Source: an uncultured Myxococcales bacterium
Lineage (GTDB): Bacteria; Myxococcota_A; UBA9042
NCBI GenBank assembly: GCA_937910235.1
Contig: CALENB010000047.1
Location: 1-64,000, forward strand
Reading direction: 5' to 3'
DNA: 64,000 nucleotides
Under the pieces are notes generated by a model, which had not been told where the DNA came from, did no database searches, and saw only the letters and a program-made list of their open reading frames with translations. A program made the translations under genes and the position numbers. This document shows, piece by piece, positions 36,420 through 46,071 of this stretch; within the stretch, counting starts at the first letter, position 1, and every line of letters begins with the position of its first letter.

Positions 36420-38804
36420 CTACGCCACCGCGGGCGGCGCCGCTTGGCTCTTCATCCAGCTCGACGGCGGCCGCTGGAGCGCGTGCTCGAGGACCTCTTC
36501 GATCCGCGAGACGAACACAATCTCCAGCTGATCCTGCGCAGACTGGGGGATATCGCGGAGATCGCGGCGGTTCTTCTCAGGGAGGATGATCTTCTTCACG
36601 CCACCACGAAGCGCCGCGAGCACCTTGTCCTTCACACCACCGACGGGCAGCACGAGGCCTCGCAGCGTGATCTCACCGGTCATGGAGACGTCGCCGCGTA
36701 CTGGCACGTCGGTGAGCAGGCTGATCAAGGCCGTGAACATCGTCACACCGGCGCTGGGCCCGTCTTTCGGGATACCACCAGCCGGAAAGTGAACGTGTAG
36801 GTCGTTGTGCTCAAAGGCGCTGCGTGCAATCCCGTACTTTTCGGCGTTGGACTCCACCATGCTCAGCGCGATCTGCGCCGACTCCTTCATGACGTCGCCC
36901 AGCTGTCCCGTCAGGCGCATCTTGCCCTTGCCAGGAATCTTTGCGGCCTCAATGAAGAGCAGATCGCCGCCGGAACGTGTCCAGGCCATGCCCGTCGCGA
37001 CGCCGGGAACCTCCGTGCGCTGCGCAACCTCGGGCTCAAAGCGCGGCGCGCCAAGGATCTCGTCCAAGTCCTCTTCGGTCACGGTGCGCTGAGTGTACTC
37101 ATCCTTCACCACGCCAACGGCGACGCGGCGACACACGTCAGCGATGCGACGCTCCAGCGACCGAACACCAGCCTCTCGCGTGTAGGAGCCGATGATCTTC
37201 GTCAGGATGGCCGGCGTGATCTCAATCTGCTCGGGTTCAAGCCCGTGCCCCTTCACTTGCTTTGGCAGCAGATGCTGGCGGGCGATGTTCTGCTTCTCCT
37301 CCAGCGTGTAGCCGCTGAGCTCGATCAGCTCCATGCGATCGAGCAGCGGCGCCGGGATGGTGTCCGTCGTATTGGCCGTCGCGATGAACAGCACCTTTGA
37401 GAGGTCATACGGCGTGTCGAGGTAGTGATCGGTGAACGTGTTGTTCTGCTCTGGATCGAGCACCTCAAGCATCGCGGCCGTTGGGTCGCCACGCCAGTCA
37501 TGCGTGAGCTTGTCGACCTCATCCAGCATCACGACCGGATTCGACGTGCCGGCCTTCTTCAGGTTCATGATGATCTTGCCAGGCATGGCGCCGATGTACG
37601 TGCGTCGATGGCCGCGGATCTCGGCCTCGTCACGCACGCCACCCAGGCTGACGCGCTGGAACTTGCGGCCCAGCGCCTCGGCAACCGAGCGACCCAGCGA
37701 GGTCTTACCCACGCCGGGCGGGCCGACGAGGCAGAGAATCGGCCCACGCATGTCTTGCTTGAGCTTCGACACCGCGAGGAACTCGATGAGGCGCCGCTTC
37801 ACCTTCTCAAGGCCGTAGTGCTCGGAGTCGAGCACCTCCTGGGCGTGAATGAGGTCGAGGTTGTCCTCGGAGACGTTGCCCCACGGCAGGTCCGCGAACC
37901 ACTCCAAGTACGTCCGCGCGACCGTGTATTCGGGCGATCCCTGCTGAATCGAGCGGAGACGTTTGATCTCCTTGTCGGCGATCTTCTGCACGTCCTCGGG
38001 CAGGCTGGCCTTCGTGAGACGCTCCTCCAACTCAGCCAACTCGTCACCCTCACCGCCATCGAGGTCGCCGAGCTCCTTCTGGATGGCCTTCATCTGCTTG
38101 CGCAGCACGTACTCACGCTGGCTTTTGTTGAGCTCGCCTTTGACCTCGCTGTTGATGCGCTGGCTGATGCGCAAGATCTCAACTTGTTGCATCACGAGCT
38201 GCAGCGTCTTGTTGAGCATGTCCGCGATACCGTCGGCCTGGAGCACCTCGACCTTCTCCTCGACGGAGACGCCAAGGTGGGTCAGCAGCAGGTAGACGAG
38301 GCGTGACGGATGCTCGAACTCCTCCTGAAGATCGGACGCGTTGATCGGCAGCTCTGGCACCATCTCGACCAGCTCGATGGCGGATTCACGCAACGACAGC
38401 ACGAGCGCCTCGACCTGCGGGTTGTCCTCTCCGGTCTCATCGAGCATCTCGACGTTCGCGGTTAAGAAGGGCTCTTCCTGCTCGAAGCCGGTGATTTTGA
38501 AGCGGTCCACGCCCCGGATCACGACGTGATACGTGTCCGTGCCGTTGCGCAGGACCTTGATGAGCTGGCCCGTGCAACCCGCCCAGTACAAATCTTTCTG
38601 CGTCGGGTTGTCGATGCCCTTGTCCTTCTGCGCAACGACGCCGACAACCGCCGTCCGTCGGTCACCCAAGCTCTCAAGCAACCGGATAGACTTGCCGCGG
38701 CCGATCACCACGGGCATCACCGCGCCGGGAAAAAGCACCGCGTTGCGCAGCGCCAGAATCGGCAGTTGCGAGAGGGTCTTGCTGGTGTCGATGGAGTCGG
38801 TCAT
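36420..38804 (-). CDS. lon: ATP-dependent protease Lon
   Basis: A 794-aa Lon protease from the ATG at 38804, which follows 'cgctgaggatctc'. The N-terminal LAN domain '[23 protein letters not shown]' is followed by a coiled helical linker, the AAA+ module with Walker A '[15 protein letters not shown]' and Walker B 'VMLDEVDKL', and the protease domain with catalytic Ser in '[14 protein letters not shown]' and Lys in '[11 protein letters not shown]'. Lon degrades misfolded and regulatory proteins in the cytoplasm as a hexamer. Length and all catalytic motifs are normal. It is single in this window. Confidence 0.98.
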   Translation of the reverse strand: MTDSIDTSKTLSQLPILALRNAVLFPGAVMPVVIGRGKSIRLLESLGDRRTAVVGVVAQKDKGIDNPTQKDLYWAGCTGQLIKVLRNGTDTYHVVIRGVDRFKITGFEQEEPFLTANVEMLDETGEDNPQVEALVLSLRESAIELVEMVPELPINASDLQEEFEHPSRLVYLLLTHLGVSVEEKVEVLQADGIADMLNKTLQLVMQQVEILRISQRINSEVKGELNKSQREYVLRKQMKAIQKELGDLDGGEGDELAELEERLTKASLPEDVQKIADKEIKRLRSIQQGSPEYTVARTYLEWFADLPWGNVSEDNLDLIHAQEVLDSEHYGLEKVKRRLIEFLAVSKLKQDMRGPILCLVGPPGVGKTSLGRSVAEALGRKFQRVSLGGVRDEAEIRGHRRTYIGAMPGKIIMNLKKAGTSNPVVMLDEVDKLTHDWRGDPTAAMLEVLDPEQNNTFTDHYLDTPYDLSKVLFIATANTTDTIPAPLLDRMELIELSGYTLEEKQNIARQHLLPKQVKGHGLEPEQIEITPAILTKIIGSYTREAGVRSLERRIADVCRRVAVGVVKDEYTQRTVTEEDLDEILGAPRFEPEVAQRTEVPGVATGMAWTRSGGDLLFIEAAKIPGKGKMRLTGQLGDVMKESAQIALSMVESNAEKYGIARSAFEHNDLHVHFPAGGIPKDGPSAGVTMFTALISLLTDVPVRGDVSMTGEITLRGLVLPVGGVKDKVLAALRGGVKKIILPEKNRRDLRDIPQSAQDQLEIVFVSRIEEVLEHALQRPPSSWMKSQAAPPAVA

Positions 38805-38936
38805 GAGATCCTCAGCGGCGCCCTGCGCCCAATGTGGGAAAGTGCTTGCGGAGCACGACGCCTGACGCCTCCGCAGCCCATTGTAGAAAAGCACGCCCCG
38901 CTGCAAAAGCAAGGCGATCAGACATTTCGGCCGGCG

Positions 38937-40775
38937 CTAGTCCTGTCGCCACGAGCCGGCGTTGGGCGGGGTCAGACGAGAGGCGCTCGCCAGGGATGCC
39001 GCGTGATCACGAAGGCTTGGCTCCCCTGTAACACCTGCGGCCAGGGCGAGAACGACGGCGGCTGACAGTCGGTTGCCTCGCAGAACCATGGGCGCCACCG
39101 CGTCCGTGACGCGGGTGACGCTCACCGGGGGGGTGGTCGGATCGCGGCGGCCAGCGACCACCTCGATGGTGCACGCCAGGCAAGCGAGCGCATCTGCGGT
39201 GTCCTCCAGCCCATCCTCGCGCGCCTCACGCTCGACCATGCGCACCTCCCCGAGGGTTGGCGTCTCGCCCATGAGCAAATCGATCCACCACAACGCGGCC
39301 TGCGCCTGCATCTCCGGGATGGGCTCGTGCAGCTCGCGCCACAGAGAGCGCACACGCAGGTAGGTCGGCCGCGCCTCCGTGAGTCGACCGGTCCAGAGCT
39401 CGAGCTGACCGCGCATCACCCGGGCCGCGACGATCTCGCGTGGCGACACGGTTGCGTCAGCGAGCGCTTCCAGGCCGTCCACCCGCTGTTCTGCGCTGCG
39501 ATCGCCGCTCAGCACCGCAAGCTCAGCCTGCACCAAGTCGACAGCGAAGCGCTCACTGGGCGTGGCTTCAAAGTCTGCCGGCAACTGCGCTGCCGCCGCG
39601 CTTTGCTCAAAAAGCAGGCTGCGCATCGCCAGACGCGCCTCAACGAGCCGGGCGCGGAGCTCCAGGCGCGGTCCGAGTCCACCGCCCTGTGCCTCCGCGT
39701 CCGCGGTGGCCTCGCGGGTCTCGGCCAGCAAGGCTTCGGCACGGCCGGCGTCACCCAGGCCCAACGCTACCTCACACAGCGCAAAGCTGACCTCCTGCAC
39801 CGCGCGAATGTCGCCGATCTGCGCGAGCACGGCGCGGGCCGACTCCAGCAGCGCCTGTCCCTCGCGCAGGCGCCCCAGGCGACACTGAACCGCCGCTTTG
39901 TTGACGGAGGCGGCCAAGGCCGCCCCAGGCTGGCCCATCTCAACAAACGCGGCCTCAGCCTGCTCGAAACGGGCCAGGGCTTCCTCAGGCTCAGCGCGGT
40001 CGGCCAGCACCATCCCCTCGGCCAAACGCGCTCGAGCTTCACCCTGTCGATCGCCCAGAGATTCGGCCAATTCAGCGCTCTGACCAAAGGCCGCCAACGC
40101 ACCCGCAAGATCGCCGCGCTCACGACGAAGATGGCCCATGTTGAGCAAGGCCATGGCGCGCAGCGGCGCAAACTCCTCGCCAGTGGTCAGCTCCGAGGCG
40201 CGCTCAAAATGCGTCTCGGCTTCTGCGATCCGGCCATCGGCACGACGCAGATCGCCAAGGCAGATATGCGCGTTGGCTTGGCCCGCCTGGTGAGCCAGGG
40301 TGTCGAAACCGGCCAGAGATTCGAGCAGCAGCGATTCTGCTTCGCCGTAGCGCAACAGGCGCGTCAGCAACCGACCGACGTTGCCCGCGGCGTTGGCTGT
40401 GCCCATGGGGTCGGCCTGCTCGCGACACTGGCCGAGAATGTGCTGATGCAATGCCAACGCGCCGTCAAGATCGCCCCCTAGCTCCATCAGCGCGCCGAGG
40501 TCGGTCGTCGCGGAGATCTCCTGCGCCACGAGGCCCCGTTCGCCCGCCTCAAGCCGCACCCACTCAAACGCTTCACGCGCGCTGGCGAGATCGCCCCCGC
40601 GCATGCGCGCGTGGCCGGCCACAGCGGCGGCGCGGCAGGCGGATTTGCCGTCGTCAGCGTCGACAAAAAGATCGCGCGCCCGGTCGGCCAGCTTCGCCGC
40701 CACCGTCAGCTCACCGTCCGCCATCCTCGCCTGCGCCGACGCCATCAGCGCGATCGCTACCTCACGCTCCTCCAT
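38937..40775 (-). CDS. TPR-repeat protein (tetratricopeptide scaffold)
   Basis: A 612-aa protein of tandem helical TPR-like repeats with W/L/G-A-A/P pattern, for example 'AHICLGDLRRADGRIAEAETHFERASEL', 'ALLNMGHLRRERGDLAGALAAFGQSAEL' and 'ARLAEGMVLADRAEPEEALARFEQAEAAF'. About ten repeats are visible. No signal peptide or enzyme domain is present, so it is probably a cytoplasmic interaction scaffold. The ATG is preceded by 'ggaggcac'. It lies 132 bp upstream of lon on the same strand, but a link to Lon is not shown. The last 200 residues are less regular and Ala/Glu-rich. Confidence 0.82.
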   Translation of the reverse strand: MEEREVAIALMASAQARMADGELTVAAKLADRARDLFVDADDGKSACRAAAVAGHARMRGGDLASAREAFEWVRLEAGERGLVAQEISATTDLGALMELGGDLDGALALHQHILGQCREQADPMGTANAAGNVGRLLTRLLRYGEAESLLLESLAGFDTLAHQAGQANAHICLGDLRRADGRIAEAETHFERASELTTGEEFAPLRAMALLNMGHLRRERGDLAGALAAFGQSAELAESLGDRQGEARARLAEGMVLADRAEPEEALARFEQAEAAFVEMGQPGAALAASVNKAAVQCRLGRLREGQALLESARAVLAQIGDIRAVQEVSFALCEVALGLGDAGRAEALLAETREATADAEAQGGGLGPRLELRARLVEARLAMRSLLFEQSAAAAQLPADFEATPSERFAVDLVQAELAVLSGDRSAEQRVDGLEALADATVSPREIVAARVMRGQLELWTGRLTEARPTYLRVRSLWRELHEPIPEMQAQAALWWIDLLMGETPTLGEVRMVEREAREDGLEDTADALACLACTIEVVAGRRDPTTPPVSVTRVTDAVAPMVLRGNRLSAAVVLALAAGVTGEPSLRDHAASLASASRLTPPNAGSWRQD

Positions 40776-40808
40776 GTGCCTCCAACCTCGCTTGTGTCAG
40801 TTCTCGGC

Positions 40809-41630
40809 TCACACCATGACCGCGCCGCCTGAGATGTCTATGCCCTGGCCGGTGATGGCGTCGCCACCCGGACCGATCAGAAACTCAAGGTACGCGGCCA
40901 CCTCAATCGGCTTGATCATGCGACGCACGGGCTGCTGACCGATCTGCTGCGCCGTGACCTGCTGCAATGTCTCCCCCGCCGCCTGCGCCATGCTTTGGAG
41001 TGCGTCGCGTGCCATCCGCGTGTCCACCCAGCCCGGATTTACGACGTTCACGCGGATATTGCGGCGCGAAAGTTCATGGGCCATGCCACGCGCCAGGCCG
41101 AGCAGCGCATGTTTGCTGGCCGAGTAAGCGTGGGTTCTCGGCGCACCGAAGCGGCCGAGGGTCGAGCCGATGAACAGCACCCGACCATGGGATGGCATGT
41201 GCTGCGTCGCGAGCTGGGCGAGGAAGAACGTGCCCACCAAATTGACGTCGATGACGCGGCGAAACGTCTGTCGCGCTTCGACGCTCACGTCGTCGAGTGG
41301 CGTCTCGGCGTGCACGGCGGCGTTGCAGATCATGATGTCGATCGGGCCAAATCGGCTCTCGGCGGCCGCAACCGCGGCGTCGATGCTGTTCTCGTCGGCG
41401 AGATCCATCGTCACGGCGTGGGCCTTCTGCGTGCCGATGTCCATGGCGACACCCAGGAGGCGATTGTACGAGCGCGAGGCCAACGTCAGATTGAAGTTCT
41501 TGTCCCCTAGCAAACGCGCCGTCGCCTCACCGATCCCGCGTGACGCGCCGCTGACAAAAACATGCTTCGGCCGAAGATTCAGGGCTTCGAGCAGGGCGTT
41601 TGTGGGCAGCTTTACAGTCGACTTGACCAT
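40809..41630 (-). CDS. Short-chain dehydrogenase/reductase (SDR family)
   Basis: A 273-aa SDR from the ATG at 41630, which follows 'cggagatatc'; the 365-aa ORF in the track extends over a tandem-repeat leader and is rejected. The NAD(P)-binding motif 'VFVSGASRGIGEATARLL' (TGxxxGxG type), 'NAAVHAETPL' and the catalytic 'S..(13)..YSASKHALL' (Ser in 'LFIGSTLGRFG', Tyr/Lys in 'YSASK') are all present, as is 'NVVNPGWVDTRMA'. Short-chain dehydrogenases reduce or oxidise many alcohols and ketones; the substrate cannot be predicted. The 5' leader consists of four 20-bp tandem repeats. Confidence 0.92.
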   Translation of the reverse strand: MVKSTVKLPTNALLEALNLRPKHVFVSGASRGIGEATARLLGDKNFNLTLASRSYNRLLGVAMDIGTQKAHAVTMDLADENSIDAAVAAAESRFGPIDIMICNAAVHAETPLDDVSVEARQTFRRVIDVNLVGTFFLAQLATQHMPSHGRVLFIGSTLGRFGAPRTHAYSASKHALLGLARGMAHELSRRNIRVNVVNPGWVDTRMARDALQSMAQAAGETLQQVTAQQIGQQPVRRMIKPIEVAAYLEFLIGPGGDAITGQGIDISGGAVMV

Positions 41631-41640
41631 GATATCTCCG

Positions 41641-41720
41641 GCGCTGGGGCCAAGTTCGCGGCGCGGAGGCCACGTTCTCGGTGCTGAGGCCACGCTCGTG
41701 ACGCTGAGGCCAACCTCGCG
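41641..41720. repeat. Four 20-bp tandem repeats in the SDR 5' leader
   Basis: Units 41641-41660, 41661-41680, 41681-41700 and 41701-41720 have the consensus gcgctgaggccacgttcgcg on the plus strand, and are only moderately diverged. They begin three bases upstream of the SDR ribosome binding site on the minus strand. Twenty is not a multiple of three, and the region lacks a supported gene, so this is a non-coding direct repeat rather than a protein repeat. Confidence 0.85.
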
Positions 41721-41782
41721 GCCTTTGGCATGGGTCCGATGCGTAACGGCTGATTCCGCGGCGCCAAGGCGGTTTACGCGCG

Positions 41783-42049
41783 CTAGGGCTGGGCTCGCGG
41801 CGACGCAGCGAGCGGAGATTGGGTGGCCGAGCGCGCTTTCAGCGCCGTTCCCGCTGGGCCGTAGACGCTCTTCCACGTGCCGATCGCGATCGACACGACG
41901 AGCCACGTGGCGATCGCTAAATACAGGCTGTACAGGGCCACGCGAAAGGCCCGATACATCGGGGGCTTGTTCTCAATGCGCTCGAGCTGCTCCCGGATCT
42001 CTACGTCCTCGAGTTGCGCTACCTGAGGCTGTTCCGGCAGGTCTGCCAC
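41783..42049 (-). CDS. Small single-pass membrane protein downstream of the CehA lipoprotein
   Basis: An 88-aa protein. The GTG at 42049 has 'gaggagtgcaaac' upstream, overlapping the end of the preceding gene; a GTG at 42064 overlapping its stop (GTGA) is an alternative start. The sequence 'LEDVEIREQLERIENKPPMYRAFRVALYSLYLAIATWLVVSIAIGTW' is an N-terminal acidic amphipathic helix plus one transmembrane helix. Unknown family. Its tight coupling to the porin and metallohydrolase genes suggests it belongs to the same operon and membrane process. Confidence 0.65.
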   Translation of the reverse strand: MADLPEQPQVAQLEDVEIREQLERIENKPPMYRAFRVALYSLYLAIATWLVVSIAIGTWKSVYGPAGTALKARSATQSPLAASPRAQP

Positions 42050-42060
42050 GTTTGCACTCC

Positions 42061-45000
42061 TCACGGCGCAGGGGAGGCGGCCCGGTCGCCGCCCAGCGCG
42101 TTGCGCAGCGCGCCCTGATTGATCGCCTGATAGATGTCACACACACCCGGAATCGGCACGCCGCAGCGACCCTCGGGCTGCAGACAAACATAGGACGCCT
42201 GTAGGTCCGTGCACGTCCGCCCGCTGCCGTCGGTCAACACCGCGGTCTTGATGTCGCACGTCGGCGAACAAAATGGCGGCAGGGCGTTGGGCGCGTCGTA
42301 GACGCCGTTGCCGTCCGTGTCGATGAGCACGGCGTTGGCGATCGCGTAGGGACGCACGGGGTAGAAATCAGGGAATCGCACCGGCGCGGGGAACTGCGTA
42401 TTGACCAGCGGTACGTTCGAGAACGCCATGGACGCAAGCCGAGGCAGCTGCAGCTCGCCGAACGGCACCTCCAGATAGACCGGCGACATCCAATGCTTGG
42501 GTTTGCGGCCCAGGGCGGTGACAACAACCCAGGAATCTCGGCTTGGCGCGATGAGCTCAATCGTCTTGTCGAAGTCCACAATCGCTGACGTGTCGGCGGT
42601 TACTTGCTCGCGGTGGGCGAGCTTGCCGTTCATGTAGACCTCGATGAGATCGACGCCGTACCACGACGCGGTCTGAACCTTAATCTTCACGTTGAGCTTG
42701 TCGCCGGCCTTCACCATCGCCGTCTGGCCAGGCTCTTTGCCTGCGACGAAGACCTCCAGGAACGCGCCGTAGGTCGTCATCACGCGACTGCCACGCATGT
42801 TTCGCGCCATCTCGGCCACATCGATGGCGAGTGGATCGTCGGTCTTCGAGCGGATGTAGGTGCGGGGCAATCCGGGCTCCAAGCTCGCCGCGTGGCTGTC
42901 AGACCCGCCGATCGCCGCCTTGATCAGGCCATACTCCAGGAATCTAAAGTAGTCCTCCAAGACCCCGTTGCGCTCGCCGCAGGGGCGTAGGAGGTCCGTC
43001 GCTGAGATGAGATCCGTCAACGGCTTGTCGATCCCGCTGCGGTCGACCCGACACAGGTCCGTCAGGGTCTCAAGCATGGCCTGCGCCTTGACCGCGTCGC
43101 GCCCCTTGCCAGCCACAGGCTCCCAGAGTTTGCGTTCCTCAGGCGTCCGTGACAGCTCGACGTACCACGCCTCTTGCTCTGCGGTGGTGCGAACCAAAAT
43201 CGCCGTGTTCACCGCGACGGAGAGCGCGGAGCGGTAGCGATGCTTGCACTCGAAGATGCGCTCCTTGTCGTCGCACACGCCCAGATCCCAGTAGACCACG
43301 CCGTCCTTCTCCAGCTTCTTGCCGAGCAGCTCTGGCGTCTCCGCCAGCTCAGGCAGCAGCGTGAGCTCAGGGCAAGCCATCGGCAGCGCAGCGCGCGCGA
43401 CCGCTGCGTCGATCGTCCCGGACTTCTTGTCGACGCCCGCCTCGTCAATTCGGATGAGACAGCGCTCAAACACCTGAATCTCTCGGACAGAAGGCGTGCG
43501 CACCAAGTCGAATCGCTTCGCGTTGAAGACCTCCATGGCGTCGTGATCACACGTCACCGTGCGAAACACCTGCGTGTCCTTCGCGAGGTCGGCGTCAGTC
43601 TCGTTGCGATTTCGCGTCATCGTGAAGGCGTTCAGGCCGATCGCGTCGGCCCAGCCCAGAAATCCGTCGCGGGGGTGCGCGATGATGCTGGTCGGCCGCT
43701 CGGAGGCGGCACCTTTGCCTGCTTCCTGCTCGAAACCGCTGCGCTCGAAGACCATGGTGTCTACGAGCGTGTTGGACGTCATGCAGTACCAATCCACTGA
43801 GCCGTGCGAGGGCACGTCGAGCTCCTTGTACTTGAACGGAAACCCGATGTAGTGACCGATGTCGAGCGTAGAGATCTCGACGCCGACGACGCTCTTCAAC
43901 CAGCCCTGCAGGCCCAGCATCTCAATCCACGGCTTAAAGTCCGTCACGACGTCATGATCCGTCGCCGCCACGTAGTCCACGCCTTCAGCGACGATCGTGC
44001 GCACACGGTGATCCAGCGCCATACCGGAGTCGAAACTCGGCTTCTGGTGGAGGTGAAAATCGCCTGAGATCCAGCCCGTCGTGTCGAGCTCCTGTCGCAG
44101 CACAGCCGCTACGGACATCTGCTGACCGTCCGTCACGACGAAGTCCTCCATCGTGTGCAGGCTGTATTCGGTGCCGTGGCTGATCACGAGTCGATACCGG
44201 CCCGCCGCGGCAGGAATATCGAAGCTGCCGTGCTCGTCGAACGCGATGTGCTGCACGCCCGTGCCCAGGCGCCCCTGGCCGAGATAGACACGGCGGTGCG
44301 CGTCGCGCTCCATCGGCTTTCCGAACGCATCGAGCGCCACGAGGGTCGCCTTGGCGGGCAAGCGCTTGCCGTGTCCGTCGGTCGTGTTGATGCGAATCCG
44401 CGCCGGCGTCGGCAGCGCGGGCTGGATGACGTGGGTGCGCCCCTCTTCGATCTTCAGCGGGATCGGCGCGCTGAAGAGGATACCGTCTTGGTCTTCAGCC
44501 ACGATCTGGTAGTCGCCGACCGGCAGGTCCGCCTTAAAGTCGCCGTCTTCGACAAGATCCATACCCGCGTCTGCGTCCATCGCGCTCACCACGCCCGGCG
44601 AGCCGATCGCCTTACGGTTGGCGGCGACCAGCTCGTCGATGCTCGCCCACTTTCGGCCCGGCTCTGGATCGTGGAAGGCGAAGACGTGGGCGTTTTTGGC
44701 GGCCGTCACGCTGTCTTTCCAGCGCACGTACCCCTCGACCGTACCGACCTTGGTGCCGCGATGACGATAGATCTCGCCGATGACGCTGGCTGCATCGCCC
44801 TTGCCCACCGCGAGGAAGCGCTCGTACACGTACACCCGATGCGCGTCACAGTCGGCGTCGTCGGCCGTGTCCTGCTTGCACTGCAGCGTGGCGGAGATGA
44901 ATGGCGTGGCGGTGGAGGTGAACACCGGCACAGCGACCTGCGGCTCCGGGTCGCCGTCGTTTGCCTTGACGGTGTAATAGGCGTAGCTCACATCGCCACC

Positions 45001-46062
45001 AACGGCCGCGACGTAGTTGAACAGAAACGGCTTGGCAAACGTGTCCCGGCCCGCAAACCAGGCCTCCCAGACGTCTTGCTGTTGGTCAAATCCGTGACCC
45101 GGTACGAACTGCTTGTTGTGTTTGCCGAAGAAGACAAAGTCCCCGGCGCCCATGCCGCCGGACTTCTCCGTGCTCTGGGTAACGAGGGGGCTATCGCCGA
45201 GAATTGTGGAGATGACGCCCACGCCGTCGTCGATTGGGTCCATCGTCAGCGTCTTTGAGCAGGCACACACCTCACAGCCGCTGGCGTTGACCTGAAATGC
45301 GTCGCATTTGGTCGTGCAGGTCTTGCTGATGTCGGTGCAGGCGCACGTACCGACCGGGGTCGTCGTGTCTTTGAACCCGCAGGTTTGGCCCTCGGGGCAC
45401 AGCTTTTTCGCGGTGCACGTGTCGAAGACGTTGGGTTTGTCCGTGAGCGTCAGCGTGGTCTTCATCCGCACGAATGACTCGCCGGGACGAACGGTGTAGT
45501 CCGTGACGAAGCGCATGTTCGCCTTGAGATCTTTGAACTGCAGCCCCTGCAGTTGGACCATGTTGTCGCGGATGGCGTACAGCGAGTGCAGCATGGCGTA
45601 ACCGCCGCCCTCGACCCGAATCACCGCTTCTTTGCCATCGGAGCCGTCGTTCACCACGGAGATCTGGCTGTCTAGCGGCGCCGGGGTCAGCAGGTTGGCG
45701 AGCGGAAACACTTCAGCAAAACGATCACGACCGCTGCCCTCGGGAAATCGACCGTCTTGGCGGCGAATGTCCAAGTCCACCAAGCTGCCGCCGAACAGAC
45801 CCGGCCCGAACGAACGGCCGGTGTCCAGAATCGCGGCGCGCAGCTTGTCATTCTCCAGGACAAAGTCGCCGACATCGGCGTAGGCGACAGGACCGCCGAC
45901 CAGCTCGTAACGGCTCTCGGCGCGTTTGGCGCGCAGCAGATTCGGCGTCTCCTGCGTACACGCCGGCAACCCGACCAGCAGCGTGAGAACGGCGATCAGC
46001 GGGCGTGCCAGCCGGCGCGACGGTCCAGCGCTTTCGGGGGCATCAGAGGTGGCAATACTCAC
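42061..46062 (-). CDS. Large PHP/CehA-McbA-type metallohydrolase lipoprotein
   Basis: A 1333-aa lipoprotein from a GTG with 'taggaggttgcc' upstream. The signal peptide ends 'LVGLPAC' (lipobox). The N-terminal half is beta-rich with a Cys-rich insertion near residue 210-270 ('CTAKKLCPEGQTC'). A PHP domain of CehA/McbA type begins near residue 665 with 'GDFHLHQKPSFDS', then 'DYVAATDHDVVTDF', 'SIIAHPRDGFLGW' (about 794) and 'GGSDSHAASLEPG' (about 1054). CehA-like enzymes are metal-dependent phosphoesterase-fold hydrolases, and McbA/CehA act on carbaryl; here the substrate is unknown. It is coupled to an outer-membrane porin gene just upstream (9 bp), suggesting processing of an imported or cell-surface compound. 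Confidence 0.85.
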   Translation of the reverse strand: MSIATSDAPESAGPSRRLARPLIAVLTLLVGLPACTQETPNLLRAKRAESRYELVGGPVAYADVGDFVLENDKLRAAILDTGRSFGPGLFGGSLVDLDIRRQDGRFPEGSGRDRFAEVFPLANLLTPAPLDSQISVVNDGSDGKEAVIRVEGGGYAMLHSLYAIRDNMVQLQGLQFKDLKANMRFVTDYTVRPGESFVRMKTTLTLTDKPNVFDTCTAKKLCPEGQTCGFKDTTTPVGTCACTDISKTCTTKCDAFQVNASGCEVCACSKTLTMDPIDDGVGVISTILGDSPLVTQSTEKSGGMGAGDFVFFGKHNKQFVPGHGFDQQQDVWEAWFAGRDTFAKPFLFNYVAAVGGDVSYAYYTVKANDGDPEPQVAVPVFTSTATPFISATLQCKQDTADDADCDAHRVYVYERFLAVGKGDAASVIGEIYRHRGTKVGTVEGYVRWKDSVTAAKNAHVFAFHDPEPGRKWASIDELVAANRKAIGSPGVVSAMDADAGMDLVEDGDFKADLPVGDYQIVAEDQDGILFSAPIPLKIEEGRTHVIQPALPTPARIRINTTDGHGKRLPAKATLVALDAFGKPMERDAHRRVYLGQGRLGTGVQHIAFDEHGSFDIPAAAGRYRLVISHGTEYSLHTMEDFVVTDGQQMSVAAVLRQELDTTGWISGDFHLHQKPSFDSGMALDHRVRTIVAEGVDYVAATDHDVVTDFKPWIEMLGLQGWLKSVVGVEISTLDIGHYIGFPFKYKELDVPSHGSVDWYCMTSNTLVDTMVFERSGFEQEAGKGAASERPTSIIAHPRDGFLGWADAIGLNAFTMTRNRNETDADLAKDTQVFRTVTCDHDAMEVFNAKRFDLVRTPSVREIQVFERCLIRIDEAGVDKKSGTIDAAVARAALPMACPELTLLPELAETPELLGKKLEKDGVVYWDLGVCDDKERIFECKHRYRSALSVAVNTAILVRTTAEQEAWYVELSRTPEERKLWEPVAGKGRDAVKAQAMLETLTDLCRVDRSGIDKPLTDLISATDLLRPCGERNGVLEDYFRFLEYGLIKAAIGGSDSHAASLEPGLPRTYIRSKTDDPLAIDVAEMARNMRGSRVMTTYGAFLEVFVAGKEPGQTAMVKAGDKLNVKIKVQTASWYGVDLIEVYMNGKLAHREQVTADTSAIVDFDKTIELIAPSRDSWVVVTALGRKPKHWMSPVYLEVPFGELQLPRLASMAFSNVPLVNTQFPAPVRFPDFYPVRPYAIANAVLIDTDGNGVYDAPNALPPFCSPTCDIKTAVLTDGSGRTCTDLQASYVCLQPEGRCGVPIPGVCDIYQAINQGALRNALGGDRAASPAP

Positions 46063-46071
46063 GGCAACCTC

